DNA of 31,077 nt from DATGUA01 sp035301545 (GTDB lineage Bacteria > Bacillota > Clostridia > Tissierellales > Tissierellaceae), in the NCBI GenBank assembly GCA_035301545.1, contig DATGUA010000014.1:1-31077 (forward strand), written 5' to 3'. Both the position numbers and the translations under genes were made by a program. Shown piece after piece: positions 24,892 through 31,077 of this stretch (within the stretch, counting starts at the first letter, position 1; each line of letters begins with the position of its first letter). The notes under the pieces were generated by a model. That model was not told the DNA's origin. It saw only the letters and a list, made by a program, of their open reading frames with translations, and made no database searches.

Positions 24892-25557
24892 ATGAAAAGT
24901 AAAAGAAATATGTTAATTCTTTTAGCATTAATTTTAGTAACATCATTAGTAATAGTAGCATGTGATACAAATGATGATAATCAAACTGATGTAGATGATA
25001 ACGGTCCAGGTGTAGAGGATAATGAGGATATAGAAGATAATGATGACATAGAGGATAATGATAATATAGAAGATAATGATGACATAGAGGATAATGATAA
25101 TATAGAAGACAATGATAAAGATATGGATCATTCTGAGTCTGGCGAGGTTCCTGATAATTTAGAAGAAGCGGAAAATCCAACATATAAGATTGGAGATACA
25201 GCAACAATCACAACAGATCATATGGAAGGTATGGAAGGTGCAGAAGCAACTGTTGTAGGAGCCTATGATACCACAGCCTATATGGTGTCTTATGATCCAA
25301 CAGATGGTGGAGAAAGAGTTGAAGACCATAAATGGGTAGTTCATGAAGAAATTGAGGATGCAAATGATGAAACTTTAACACCTGGTACAGAAGTCACATT
25401 AGAAGCAGACCATATGGAAGGTATGGAAGGTGCGGAAGCAAAGATTGATTCCTCAGAAGTAACTACTGTTTATATGATAGATTATATTTCAACTACAGAT
25501 GGTGAAGAGGTAAAAAACCATAAATGGGTAACAGAGAATGAGTTATCTGAAGAATAA
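24892..25557 (+). CDS. YdhK-family lipoprotein with two DUF1541 repeats
   Basis: A 221-residue lipoprotein (lipobox IVAC, Cys24) after GGGAGG. An acidic repeat tract (about 35-80, units of the type DIEDND) leads to two DUF1541 domains of about 55-60 residues (about 97-153 and 160-218). Each has the DHMEGMEGAEA motif followed by a YMVSY or YMIDY strand and HKWV. YdhK-type proteins are surface lipoproteins of unknown function, and their Met/His-rich motif suggests metal contact, which is inference. The gene shares its first 47 codons and some upstream sequence with the lipoprotein at 24357, indicating tandem duplication. A strong terminator follows. Confidence 0.85.
   Translation: MKSKRNMLILLALILVTSLVIVACDTNDDNQTDVDDNGPGVEDNEDIEDNDDIEDNDNIEDNDDIEDNDNIEDNDKDMDHSESGEVPDNLEEAENPTYKIGDTATITTDHMEGMEGAEATVVGAYDTTAYMVSYDPTDGGERVEDHKWVVHEEIEDANDETLTPGTEVTLEADHMEGMEGAEAKIDSSEVTTVYMIDYISTTDGEEVKNHKWVTENELSEE
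25032..25103 (+). repeat. Exact 36-base tandem duplication in the acidic linker
   Basis: Bases 25032-25067 and 25068-25103 are identical and encode alternating EDNDDIEDNDNI units; more diverged units flank them. The length is a multiple of three, so copy-number changes keep the frame. Confidence 0.9.
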
Positions 25558-25570
25558 ATTTGATATATAG

Positions 25571-25597
25571 AAAAAGGAGCCTAAAAGCTCCTTTTTT
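25571..25597 (+). terminator. Intrinsic terminator of the YdhK-like gene
   Basis: Stem AAAAAGGAGC with GCTCCTTTTT, loop CTAAAA, ending in a T run. Confidence 0.9.
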
Positions 25598-25611
25598 ATA
25601 ATTATATCAGT

Positions 25612-25655
25612 TTTTTATAGGGTAGATATAAGGTTTTTATAGGGTAGATATAAGG
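25612..25655 (+). repeat. Exact 22-base tandem duplication upstream of the Sec-ogt operon
   Basis: Bases 25612-25633 and 25634-25655 are identical (each begins TTTTTATAGGGTAG). They lie between the YdhK terminator and the selenoprotein operon and may include promoter or regulator-binding sequence. TTGATT (25663) and TAAACT (25686), 17 bases apart, are the only promoter-like pair I see, and they sit very close to the start codon. Confidence 0.85.
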
Positions 25656-25710
25656 AATAGAGTTGATTATATTAATACAAGAAGTTAAACTATAAAGGGG
25701 AGGTGGCTTT

Positions 25711-26229
25711 ATGATTTGCTACTGGAGTGTATTAGATTCGCCGATAGGAATGATTTACCTAGCTGCAACTGATAAAGGACTTATATATTGTGGTAACTCA
25801 AAAGAGAATGAGAAAGAAATGTATAATTGGATTTCTAAAAGTTTGCCAGATCATAAACTAGAAAAAAGTGATAATCCTATTTTAATTATGGCAAAGGAAC
25901 AATTGAAAGATTATTTTAAAGGTGAATCTGAAATTTTAGATGTACCATTGATTTTGATAGGGACATCATTTAGAAAAACTGTATGGAAGGCATTAAAGAC
26001 AATACCATATGGAGAAACTTGCACCTATGGTGAAATAGCTGAACAAATAGGAAATCCTAAAGCTGCTAGAGCTGTAGGACAAGCTAATAATAAGAACCCA
26101 ATTTCTTATTTTGTACCTTGACATAGGGTAATAGGTGCTAGTGGTGCCTTAGTTGGTTTTGGTGGAGGACTTGATATTAAAAGTTGGTTATTAGAATTAG
26201 AAGGTATCTCTCATAATTATAAAAAGTAA
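25711..26229 (+). CDS. ogt: Selenocysteine-containing methylated-DNA-protein alkyltransferase (Ogt/MGMT type)
   Basis: A 172-residue DNA-repair alkyltransferase when the TGA at 26119-26121 is read as selenocysteine. Residues 1-85 are the N-terminal ribonuclease-like domain; the DNA-binding domain follows with FRKTVWKALKTIPYGETCTYGEIA and the Arg-finger helix RAVGQANNKNP. The universal acceptor motif PCHRV is here P-U137-HRVIGASG, so Sec replaces the residue that takes the alkyl group from O6-alkylguanine. After the TGA the frame continues 35 residues with the family tail LVGFGGGLDIKSWLLELEG to a TAA. The enzyme is normally single-use. A SECIS-like hairpin follows the UGA. ArsM begins 32 bases downstream. 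Read as a stop, the TGA would remove the active site. Confidence 0.88.
26133..26149 (+). promoter_or_regulatory. SECIS-like hairpin of ogt
   Basis: Six-pair stem AGGTGC (26133-26138) with GTGCCT (26144-26149), two of them G-U, and loop TAGTG. The loop starts 17 bases after the UGA, within the spacing expected for bacterial SECIS elements, and contains GU. Confidence 0.65.
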
Positions 26230-26261
26230 AATAATAGATTTTTATCTAGAAAGGAGATTTT

Positions 26262-27011
26262 ATGGATAAAAGGAAGATTAAGAAATCAGTATATAAATTT
26301 TATGATGAAATAGCAAGAAAAGATAGAGAAGTAAAGGGGAATGTAGATAAACTAAATAAGTCTTTAGGATATAGCGAAGAAGATTTAAAGAAGATTCCAG
26401 AGGAATCACAATTAGGATTAGGATGTGGTAATCCAGTAGAAGATGGCAAACCTAAAGAAGGGGAAATAATAGGAGATTTAGGTTCAGGGAAAGGAATGGA
26501 TGTGTTTTTAATATCTAAATCAATAGGTAATACTGGATTTGTGATAGGTATTGATAGTAACTATAAAATGGTTGAAAGAGCTAGAGAAATAGCTCATAAA
26601 AGAGGATTTAAAAACACAGGATTTAGATTAGGTGAAATTGAACATATACCTATAGAAGACAACTATTTAGACTTGTTAACGTCAAATTGTGTAATTAATT
26701 TATCAACCGATAAGGAACAAGTCTATAAAGAAATATATAGAGTACTAAAGCCTAATGGTAGGATTAGCATTTCAGATATAATATTAAAAAAAGATTTACC
26801 TGATGATATGAAAAAGGATCCAAATATATATGGGACTTGAGTAGGTGGTGCTATATCTCTGGAAGAGATAAAAGAGATCCTAGATAAGGTTGGATTTAGA
26901 AATATAGATATATCTATAGATGAAGTAACAGATGAATATGCCAATAAGTGGGGTTATGGATTAGGTATAAAGGAATATATAGGAAATGGAAATATTTTAG
27001 CCTATAAATAA
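26262..27011 (+). CDS. arsM: Selenocysteine-containing arsenite methyltransferase (ArsM-like)
   Basis: A 249-residue SAM-dependent methyltransferase when the TGA at 26838-26840 is read as selenocysteine. Family blocks are in order: LGLGCGNP with Cys55, the SAM loop GDLGSGKGMDVFL (71-83), GIDSN, FRLGEIEHIP, and SNCVINLSTDKEQVYKEIYRVLKPNGRISISDI with Cys143. Next comes YGT-U193-VGGAISLEEIKEILDKVGF, where other members have GCVAGA. Cys143 and position 193 match the cysteine pair that holds As(III) in ArsM, so Sec is an arsenic ligand here. The frame continues 56 residues after the TGA to a TAA. The N-terminus lacks the extra cysteine pair of longer ArsM forms. It is the second gene of an operon with Sec-ogt, after AAGGAG. 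Confidence 0.87.
26854..26870 (+). promoter_or_regulatory. SECIS-like hairpin of arsM
   Basis: Perfect 7-bp stem TATCTCT (26854-26860) with AGAGATA (26864-26870) and loop GGA. The loop starts 20 bases after the UGA with G in its first two positions, a good fit to the bacterial SECIS pattern. Confidence 0.72.
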
Positions 27012-27012
27012 T

Positions 27013-27057
27013 AAAATCCTTATAATAGTTTTTAGAAAACTATTATAAGGATTTTTT
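27013..27057. terminator. Bidirectional terminator between arsM and the MATE gene
   Basis: A perfect 20-bp stem (27013-27032 with 27036-27055) and a three-base TAG loop, with T-rich flanks on both strands. It overlaps the last bases of the minus-strand MATE gene. Confidence 0.9.
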
Positions 27058-28423
27058 ATTTTAATTCAATTTCCTTCCATTTACCAGTTCTATATCTAAT
27101 TGTAATTCCGATCCATCTAACCACTTGATCAAATAACATAGCAGTCCAAGCTCCTACTAATCCTAATCCTACTATATTAATTAATACATATGCTACACTC
27201 AGCCTAATAACTATAACTCCAAACATAGTAATAATTAAAGTCCATACAGTATCTCCAGCACCTCGTAAGCCACCAGAGATAGCAAATGCTGAGGATTGGA
27301 ATGGTTGTATAAGTGCTATTATCTTCATAACATTAACAGATTCTGCAATTACTGATTGATCATCAGTATATATTGCTGTAAGTTTTGGACCAAAAAAATA
27401 AAATAAAAACACAAAGAATAGAGAAGTAATTAATGATAATCGATTAGATTCTTTAACATATGTTTCAGCTCTATCTAGTCGTTCTTCTCCTAAAGATCTA
27501 CCAACTAGGGTAGATGCAGCTATACCGAAGGCTTGACCAGGTGCAAATGATAAACTAACAATATTAGATGCTATTTGATGAGTAGCATATACTACAGTTC
27601 CTAATCCAGTTATCATTCTGATAAAAACTACAACTCCTAGTCTAAAAGCAACCTGTTCTATAGCAGCAGGCCCACCTATTTTAAATAAGTTCTCAACAGT
27701 AGTTTTTTCAAATTTAAATCCTTTTCGAAGGTCTAATCTAACTATTCTAGATTTATTTAATAATATTATAAATGATGCAATAGATGCTATAATATGAGAA
27801 AATGCAGTGGCTATACCTGCACCAGTAATACCTAACGCTGGAAATCCAAATTTACCAAATATTAAAGCATAATTTCCTATTACATTTATTATATTAGAAC
27901 CAATATTGATTATCATTGGGGTTCTAGTATCTCCTTCACCTCTTATAGCAGCAAATACGCTAAGGTTGAAAGATTGGAATAGAAATCCAAAGGACATAGC
28001 AATAAAATATTTACTACCTATATCTATTGTACTTTGATCTGCTCCTATAAATTCCATTATGTTTATAGGAAACAATTGGGTTACCATAGCAAATGGTATA
28101 ATAAGTATACCAATCAGTATAATAATTAAATGTTTGACTACACTTGGTATTTTTTCAGTTTTATTAGCTCCATAATATCTAGATATTATTGCTGTACCAG
28201 CAGATCCCATTGCTTGGGCAACTGCTATACCTATAAGTATAACCTGATTTGTTATTCCAATAGCTGCGATCGATGGGGTACTAATATGGGAAGGTCCACT
28301 ATTACCAACCATCATCATATCTATCATTCCAAAAAGACTACTTACTAATAATTCTAAAAATACAGGTATTGTTAATCTAATAGTTTCTTTACGATAGTTA
28401 TTTAAGTTGTTTTCTTTTGTCAA
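27056..28423 (-). CDS. MATE family efflux transporter
   Basis: A 455-residue inner-membrane protein with about twelve helices in two MatE halves. The family patterns GMIDMMMVGNSGP and AAIGITNQVILIGIAVAQAMGSAG are in the first helices, FNLSVFAAIRGEGDTRTPM closes the first half, and SSAFAISGGLRGAGDTVWT marks the second. MATE pumps export cationic or other small compounds in exchange for Na or H ions; the substrate is not predictable. Translation starts at TTG 28423 after AGAGGTGATATA. It is convergent with the Sec-ogt/arsM operon and shares its terminator, so a role in exporting methylated arsenic is possible only by position. Confidence 0.92.
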   Translation of the reverse strand: MTKENNLNNYRKETIRLTIPVFLELLVSSLFGMIDMMMVGNSGPSHISTPSIAAIGITNQVILIGIAVAQAMGSAGTAIISRYYGANKTEKIPSVVKHLIIILIGILIIPFAMVTQLFPINIMEFIGADQSTIDIGSKYFIAMSFGFLFQSFNLSVFAAIRGEGDTRTPMIINIGSNIINVIGNYALIFGKFGFPALGITGAGIATAFSHIIASIASFIILLNKSRIVRLDLRKGFKFEKTTVENLFKIGGPAAIEQVAFRLGVVVFIRMITGLGTVVYATHQIASNIVSLSFAPGQAFGIAASTLVGRSLGEERLDRAETYVKESNRLSLITSLFFVFLFYFFGPKLTAIYTDDQSVIAESVNVMKIIALIQPFQSSAFAISGGLRGAGDTVWTLIITMFGVIVIRLSVAYVLINIVGLGLVGAWTAMLFDQVVRWIGITIRYRTGKWKEIELK

Positions 28424-28516
28424 TATATCACCTCTAATAATTTACTTGATATTATCCCCTTGATATTATAGCACAGAAGATTTTAAAATACAGTAAAATC
28501 CTATCCTTTTCATATA

Positions 28517-29260
28517 TCACCATTCAATTATATTTTTATCTATAGTTTCCATCATTTTATCTTTAGATAAGATTGGTATTTGGTTCTTTAATGTAAGGGA
28601 GTTATATCCTATTTCAGTAAGATAAGCTCTAGCTTCAACACCATTATCTAAAACATCATAAAATATATCTGAAAACTCTTTATCTATTTCATAACATGGT
28701 CTGAAAGCTTTTGCTTCTTCTCTAACTACTAGGAAAAATACCATTGCAGAATCACCATTTTCTACTATTTTCTTTAGTTCTCGAAGATGTTTTCGTCCTC
28801 TTTCAGTTGGGGCACCTGGAAATGATGAAATATAATTATCTATTAAGAAATCTACAGATTTAATTTCAATATAGAGTTTTTTACCCTCTTTTTCTACTAA
28901 CAAATCTAATCTGGAATTTCCTATTGTAATTTCAGATTCTACATTATCAGGATTTTCCCAGCCTTCAACTTTACTATTTAAAAATGCTTCTTTTACTATA
29001 ATATTTGGTACTTGAGTGTCTAAGTTTACATATCTATCTTCTCTTTCAATACTTATTAAATCATATTTAGTTTTCCTATTAGGATTTTTTGCTTTCATTA
29101 AATAACATTTTCTTCCTGGAACAAGTAAATCTTTAAGTCTTCCAGTATTTTTCACATGAGCTTTTACTATTTCTCCATCTAATTTTACCTCAGCTATAAA
29201 TCTATTAGGTCTATTTATAAATATTCCTTTTAAAAATTCTCCATCATATATATATTTCAT
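28517..29260 (-). CDS. sfsA: SfsA family DNA/RNA nuclease
   Basis: A 247-residue SfsA protein with the N-terminal OB-like part (FINRPNRFIAEVKLDGE, HVKNTGRLKDLLVPG) and the PD-(D/E)XK-like nuclease core: SRLDLLVE, LYIEIKSVDF, then FPGAPTERGRKHLREL and the end segment ARAYL. Known as sugar fermentation stimulation protein, it is now regarded as a nuclease in relatives. Length is slightly above normal. It starts at ATG after AAAGGAG and ends with a genuine TGA, after which no family sequence continues. Confidence 0.92.
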   Translation of the reverse strand: MKYIYDGEFLKGIFINRPNRFIAEVKLDGEIVKAHVKNTGRLKDLLVPGRKCYLMKAKNPNRKTKYDLISIEREDRYVNLDTQVPNIIVKEAFLNSKVEGWENPDNVESEITIGNSRLDLLVEKEGKKLYIEIKSVDFLIDNYISSFPGAPTERGRKHLRELKKIVENGDSAMVFFLVVREEAKAFRPCYEIDKEFSDIFYDVLDNGVEARAYLTEIGYNSLTLKNQIPILSKDKMMETIDKNIIEW

Positions 29261-29433
29261 GTTTACTCCTTTATAAATTTTAATTTAATATTATGTTAAT
29301 CTTCTATATTTAATAGTATCATGTTTAGGTTTTAAGTAAAATTAATATATATTAAAAGAGTAATTAGGACTATTTAGGGTATAAATTATAAGTATAAAAA
29401 GGAAAAATAAGACTAAGTGTAAGAAGTTAATTT

Positions 29434-29468
29434 AAAGGTTATTGATCTATCTAAATAACCTTTTTCCT
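29434..29468 (+). promoter_or_regulatory. Terminator-like hairpin in the leader of the cyclodeaminase-family gene
   Basis: Stem AAAGGTTATT (29434-29443) with AATAACCTTT (29454-29463), ten-base loop, then TTCC. No plus-strand gene lies upstream, so it is in a 5' leader, about 70 bases before the ATG. AGGAAAAA at 29400-29407 can pair with TTTTTCCT at 29461-29468, giving a possible competing structure. Confidence 0.45.
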
Positions 29469-29534
29469 AATAGTGTAATGATAAATTCAAATATATTTTA
29501 AAAATAATAAACTTTTTTTGGAAGGAGTATTTAG

Positions 29535-30530
29535 ATGAAAATAGTAGTTTTAAAAAAGAAAAATATACAAGATATATTTAGTATGAAAGATGCAATAAAT
29601 GCAAGTAAAGATGCTTTAAGTTTATATTCAAAAGGAGACGCAGATATACCATTAAGAGTAAATATAAGTGTAGATAAGGATTCAGAAAGTATTTATATGC
29701 CAGGTTATGTACCAGGAGCTGAAGCTTTAGGGATAAAGCTTGTATCTACTTATCCAAAGAATATAGAAATAGGTCTTGACACTATTTCATCTATGATGAT
29801 CCTTAAAAATCATAAAACAGGTGAAATTTCTTCGATTTTAGATGGAAATTATTTAACGAAATTGAGAACAGGTGCAGTAGCTGGTGCAGCAACAGATGTA
29901 CTTGCTAGAAAAGATGCAAAAATATTTACATTGATAGGTACAGGAGGCCAAGCTAGAGAACAATTAGAAGCTGTATTAAATGTAAGAGATATAGAAGAAG
30001 CTAGAATAGTAGGAAGAGATGAAGAAAAAGCAGAAGAATTTGTAGATGATATGTTAAAAGATTTTAGTAAAAGCTTTAGATGTAAAATTACTATGGTAGA
30101 AGATGCTAATGAAGCTGTTAGAGATTCAGATATAATAACAGCAGTAACTACTTCAAAAGAACCAGTATTTGATGGGAAGTTAATAAAAGAAGGGACTCAT
30201 ATAAATGGAATAGGATCTTTTATGCCTGATATGCAAGAAGTAGATTTTCATGTATTAAATAATTCAGATAAAATATATTTAGATACTAGAGATGGAGTTT
30301 TAAATGAAAGTGGAGATTTTATAATTCCAATAGAAAGGGATAAATTTTCTAAGGGAGATATAGATGGAGAATTGGGAGAACTACTTTTAGATAAAATTCC
30401 TGGACGAGAGAATGATAATGAAATAACATTTTTTAATTCAGTAGGAAGTGGAGTATTAGATTTGGTAACGGCAGAAAGAATCTATGAAAAGGCAATAGAA
30501 AAAGAAATTGGAGACATAATTGAATTTTAA
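29535..30530 (+). CDS. Ornithine cyclodeaminase / mu-crystallin family protein
   Basis: A 331-residue NAD(P)-binding enzyme of the OCD/mu-crystallin family. The N-terminal substrate part contains MKDAINASKDALSLYSKGDADIPLR and the lysine-bearing GIKLVSTYPKN. The middle has LDGNYLTKLRTGAVAGAATDVLARKDA, then the Rossmann motif LIGTGGQAREQLEAV (about 134-148), followed by DIITAVTTSKEPVFDG and HINGIGSFMPDMQEVD. Members act as ornithine cyclodeaminase, alanine or lysine-derived imine reductases or dehydrogenases, and the exact reaction cannot be chosen from sequence alone. It starts after GGAAGGAG. A terminator-like hairpin in its leader suggests regulated expression. Confidence 0.9.
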   Translation: MKIVVLKKKNIQDIFSMKDAINASKDALSLYSKGDADIPLRVNISVDKDSESIYMPGYVPGAEALGIKLVSTYPKNIEIGLDTISSMMILKNHKTGEISSILDGNYLTKLRTGAVAGAATDVLARKDAKIFTLIGTGGQAREQLEAVLNVRDIEEARIVGRDEEKAEEFVDDMLKDFSKSFRCKITMVEDANEAVRDSDIITAVTTSKEPVFDGKLIKEGTHINGIGSFMPDMQEVDFHVLNNSDKIYLDTRDGVLNESGDFIIPIERDKFSKGDIDGELGELLLDKIPGRENDNEITFFNSVGSGVLDLVTAERIYEKAIEKEIGDIIEF

Positions 30531-30540
30531 ATAATTCTCT

Positions 30541-31077
30541 TTATTTAATAAATATATAAGACAGTAGATATCCTATTATTAACCCTCCAAGATGGGCGGT
30601 AATGCTTATACTAGGTACTAATATAGTTAGGACTAAATTAATCCCAAGTAGAGATAATATGTTTTTTCGACCTGCACGAGTGATCATCTGAGGATGACGA
30701 TGAACTAGATATAAAAATGCTCCAAATAGTCCAAACAAACTACCAGAAGCACCAGCAGATATAGACTCAAAATTAAAAATAAATGTTAATATATTTCCAC
30801 CGATTCCTGTTAATAAAAAGAACAATAAGTATTTTCTACCACCTAGTAATCTTTCTATCTGTGGCCCAAATATATAAAGAGAATAACTATTAAAGAATAT
30901 ATGACTAATTCCAATATGAATAAATATAGATGTGATAAATCTATAATATTCATTATATTCTACGATAAAAGGAGGAAAGAATGCACCATATTTTAAAAGT
31001 GATTCTATATTTGTAGTTCCACCATTTAGAGTCATAAATATATAATAACCAATCATTATAGTTAAAAATATGAATGT
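30541..31077 (-). CDS. Rhomboid family intramembrane serine protease (partial)
   Basis: The visible 178 codons hold the membrane core of a rhomboid protease: the HIGISHIFFNSYSLYIFGPQIE helix region with the oxyanion-side His and Asn, the nucleophile in GASGSLFGLFGA, and the catalytic His in AHLGGLIIGYLLSY. The first Met in the window is at 31056, but the frame stays open to the edge (Thr-Phe-Ile-Phe-Leu-Thr-Ile before it) as the continuing first helix. The true start therefore lies beyond the window. It converges on the cyclodeaminase-family gene with only a ten-base gap and no obvious terminator hairpin. Confidence 0.9.
   Translation of the reverse strand, partial: TFIFLTIMIGYYIFMTLNGGTTNIESLLKYGAFFPPFIVEYNEYYRFITSIFIHIGISHIFFNSYSLYIFGPQIERLLGGRKYLLFFLLTGIGGNILTFIFNFESISAGASGSLFGLFGAFLYLVHRHPQMITRAGRKNILSLLGINLVLTILVPSISITAHLGGLIIGYLLSYIFIK

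Noticed and set aside
24946..25207. Minus-strand open frames opposite the acidic lipoprotein
   Set aside because: They are mirror images of the GAT/GAA repeat tract, giving low-complexity His/Tyr/Ile peptides with no start context.
25612..25655. CRISPR array
   Set aside because: Only two directly abutting identical 22-mers with no spacers and no cas genes.
26119..26840. Ogt and ArsM as two truncated genes or pseudogenes ending at TGA
   Set aside because: Each TGA is the only interruption, sits exactly at the functional cysteine, and is followed by intact family sequence to a natural TAA and by a SECIS-like hairpin. Random decay would not repeat this three times.
1..31077. A genetic code in which TGA is tryptophan
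   Set aside because: Trp is written TGG throughout, the in-frame TGAs fall at cysteine positions rather than tryptophan positions, and sfsA and the glucosaminidase end at TGA.

Overview
The window is very AT-rich, gene-dense DNA with TTG, GTG and ATG starts, strong AGGAGG-type ribosome binding sites, classical lipobox lipoproteins and long intrinsic terminators. It looks like an anaerobic Gram-positive of the Clostridia/Tissierellia type. The best evidence for the physiology is three separate genes in which an in-frame TGA stands exactly where the family has its nucleophilic or metal-binding cysteine, each followed by a SECIS-like hairpin. I therefore infer that the organism decodes UGA as selenocysteine. 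Only two recognised genes use TGA as an ordinary stop (the glucosaminidase and sfsA).

Layout. 1-624: the first codons of a minus-strand gene leaving the window, and an unrecognised membrane protein. 813-6995: a tight plus-strand operon of a rhodanese lipoprotein, two TVP38/VTT membrane proteins, a DUF2064 glycosyltransferase-like protein, an APH-type kinase, a GT2 glycosyltransferase, a CCG-domain Fe-S protein and a nucleoside hydrolase. The two GT-A proteins match families that databases name after arsenosugar biosynthesis, but no ArsS radical-SAM enzyme is present here. 7020-11067 (minus): a YnjBCD-like ABC importer with split permeases. 11391-16332 (plus): a divergent FbpABC-like importer with a fused permease, ending in a GT4 glycosyltransferase. 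The second importer starts from a promoter overlapped by a perfect palindrome, and each importer has a strong hairpin just after its binding-protein gene.

16434-19449: two cell-wall hydrolases, one an amidase whose catalytic domain is split by a long coiled coil. 19486-21042: a decaying stretch with a pyrB-pyrE deletion fusion, a hidden selenocysteine thioredoxin-like gene on the minus strand, and a small transposon remnant. 21161-25557: aldo/keto reductase, membrane-anchored 5'-nucleotidase and two related acidic lipoproteins, one carrying YdhK/DUF1541 repeats. 25711-27011: a two-gene operon of Sec-containing Ogt (DNA alkyl-transfer repair) and Sec-containing ArsM (arsenite methyltransferase). 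27056-31077: MATE exporter, SfsA, an ornithine-cyclodeaminase-family enzyme and a rhomboid protease cut by the window edge.

The common thread I infer is metalloid and alkyl chemistry handled by selenoenzymes: a Sec arsenite methyltransferase next to a Sec alkyltransferase, a Sec thioredoxin-like protein, and an arsenosugar-type glycosyltransferase/nucleoside hydrolase operon. Automated annotation would truncate the first two Sec genes and miss the third entirely.
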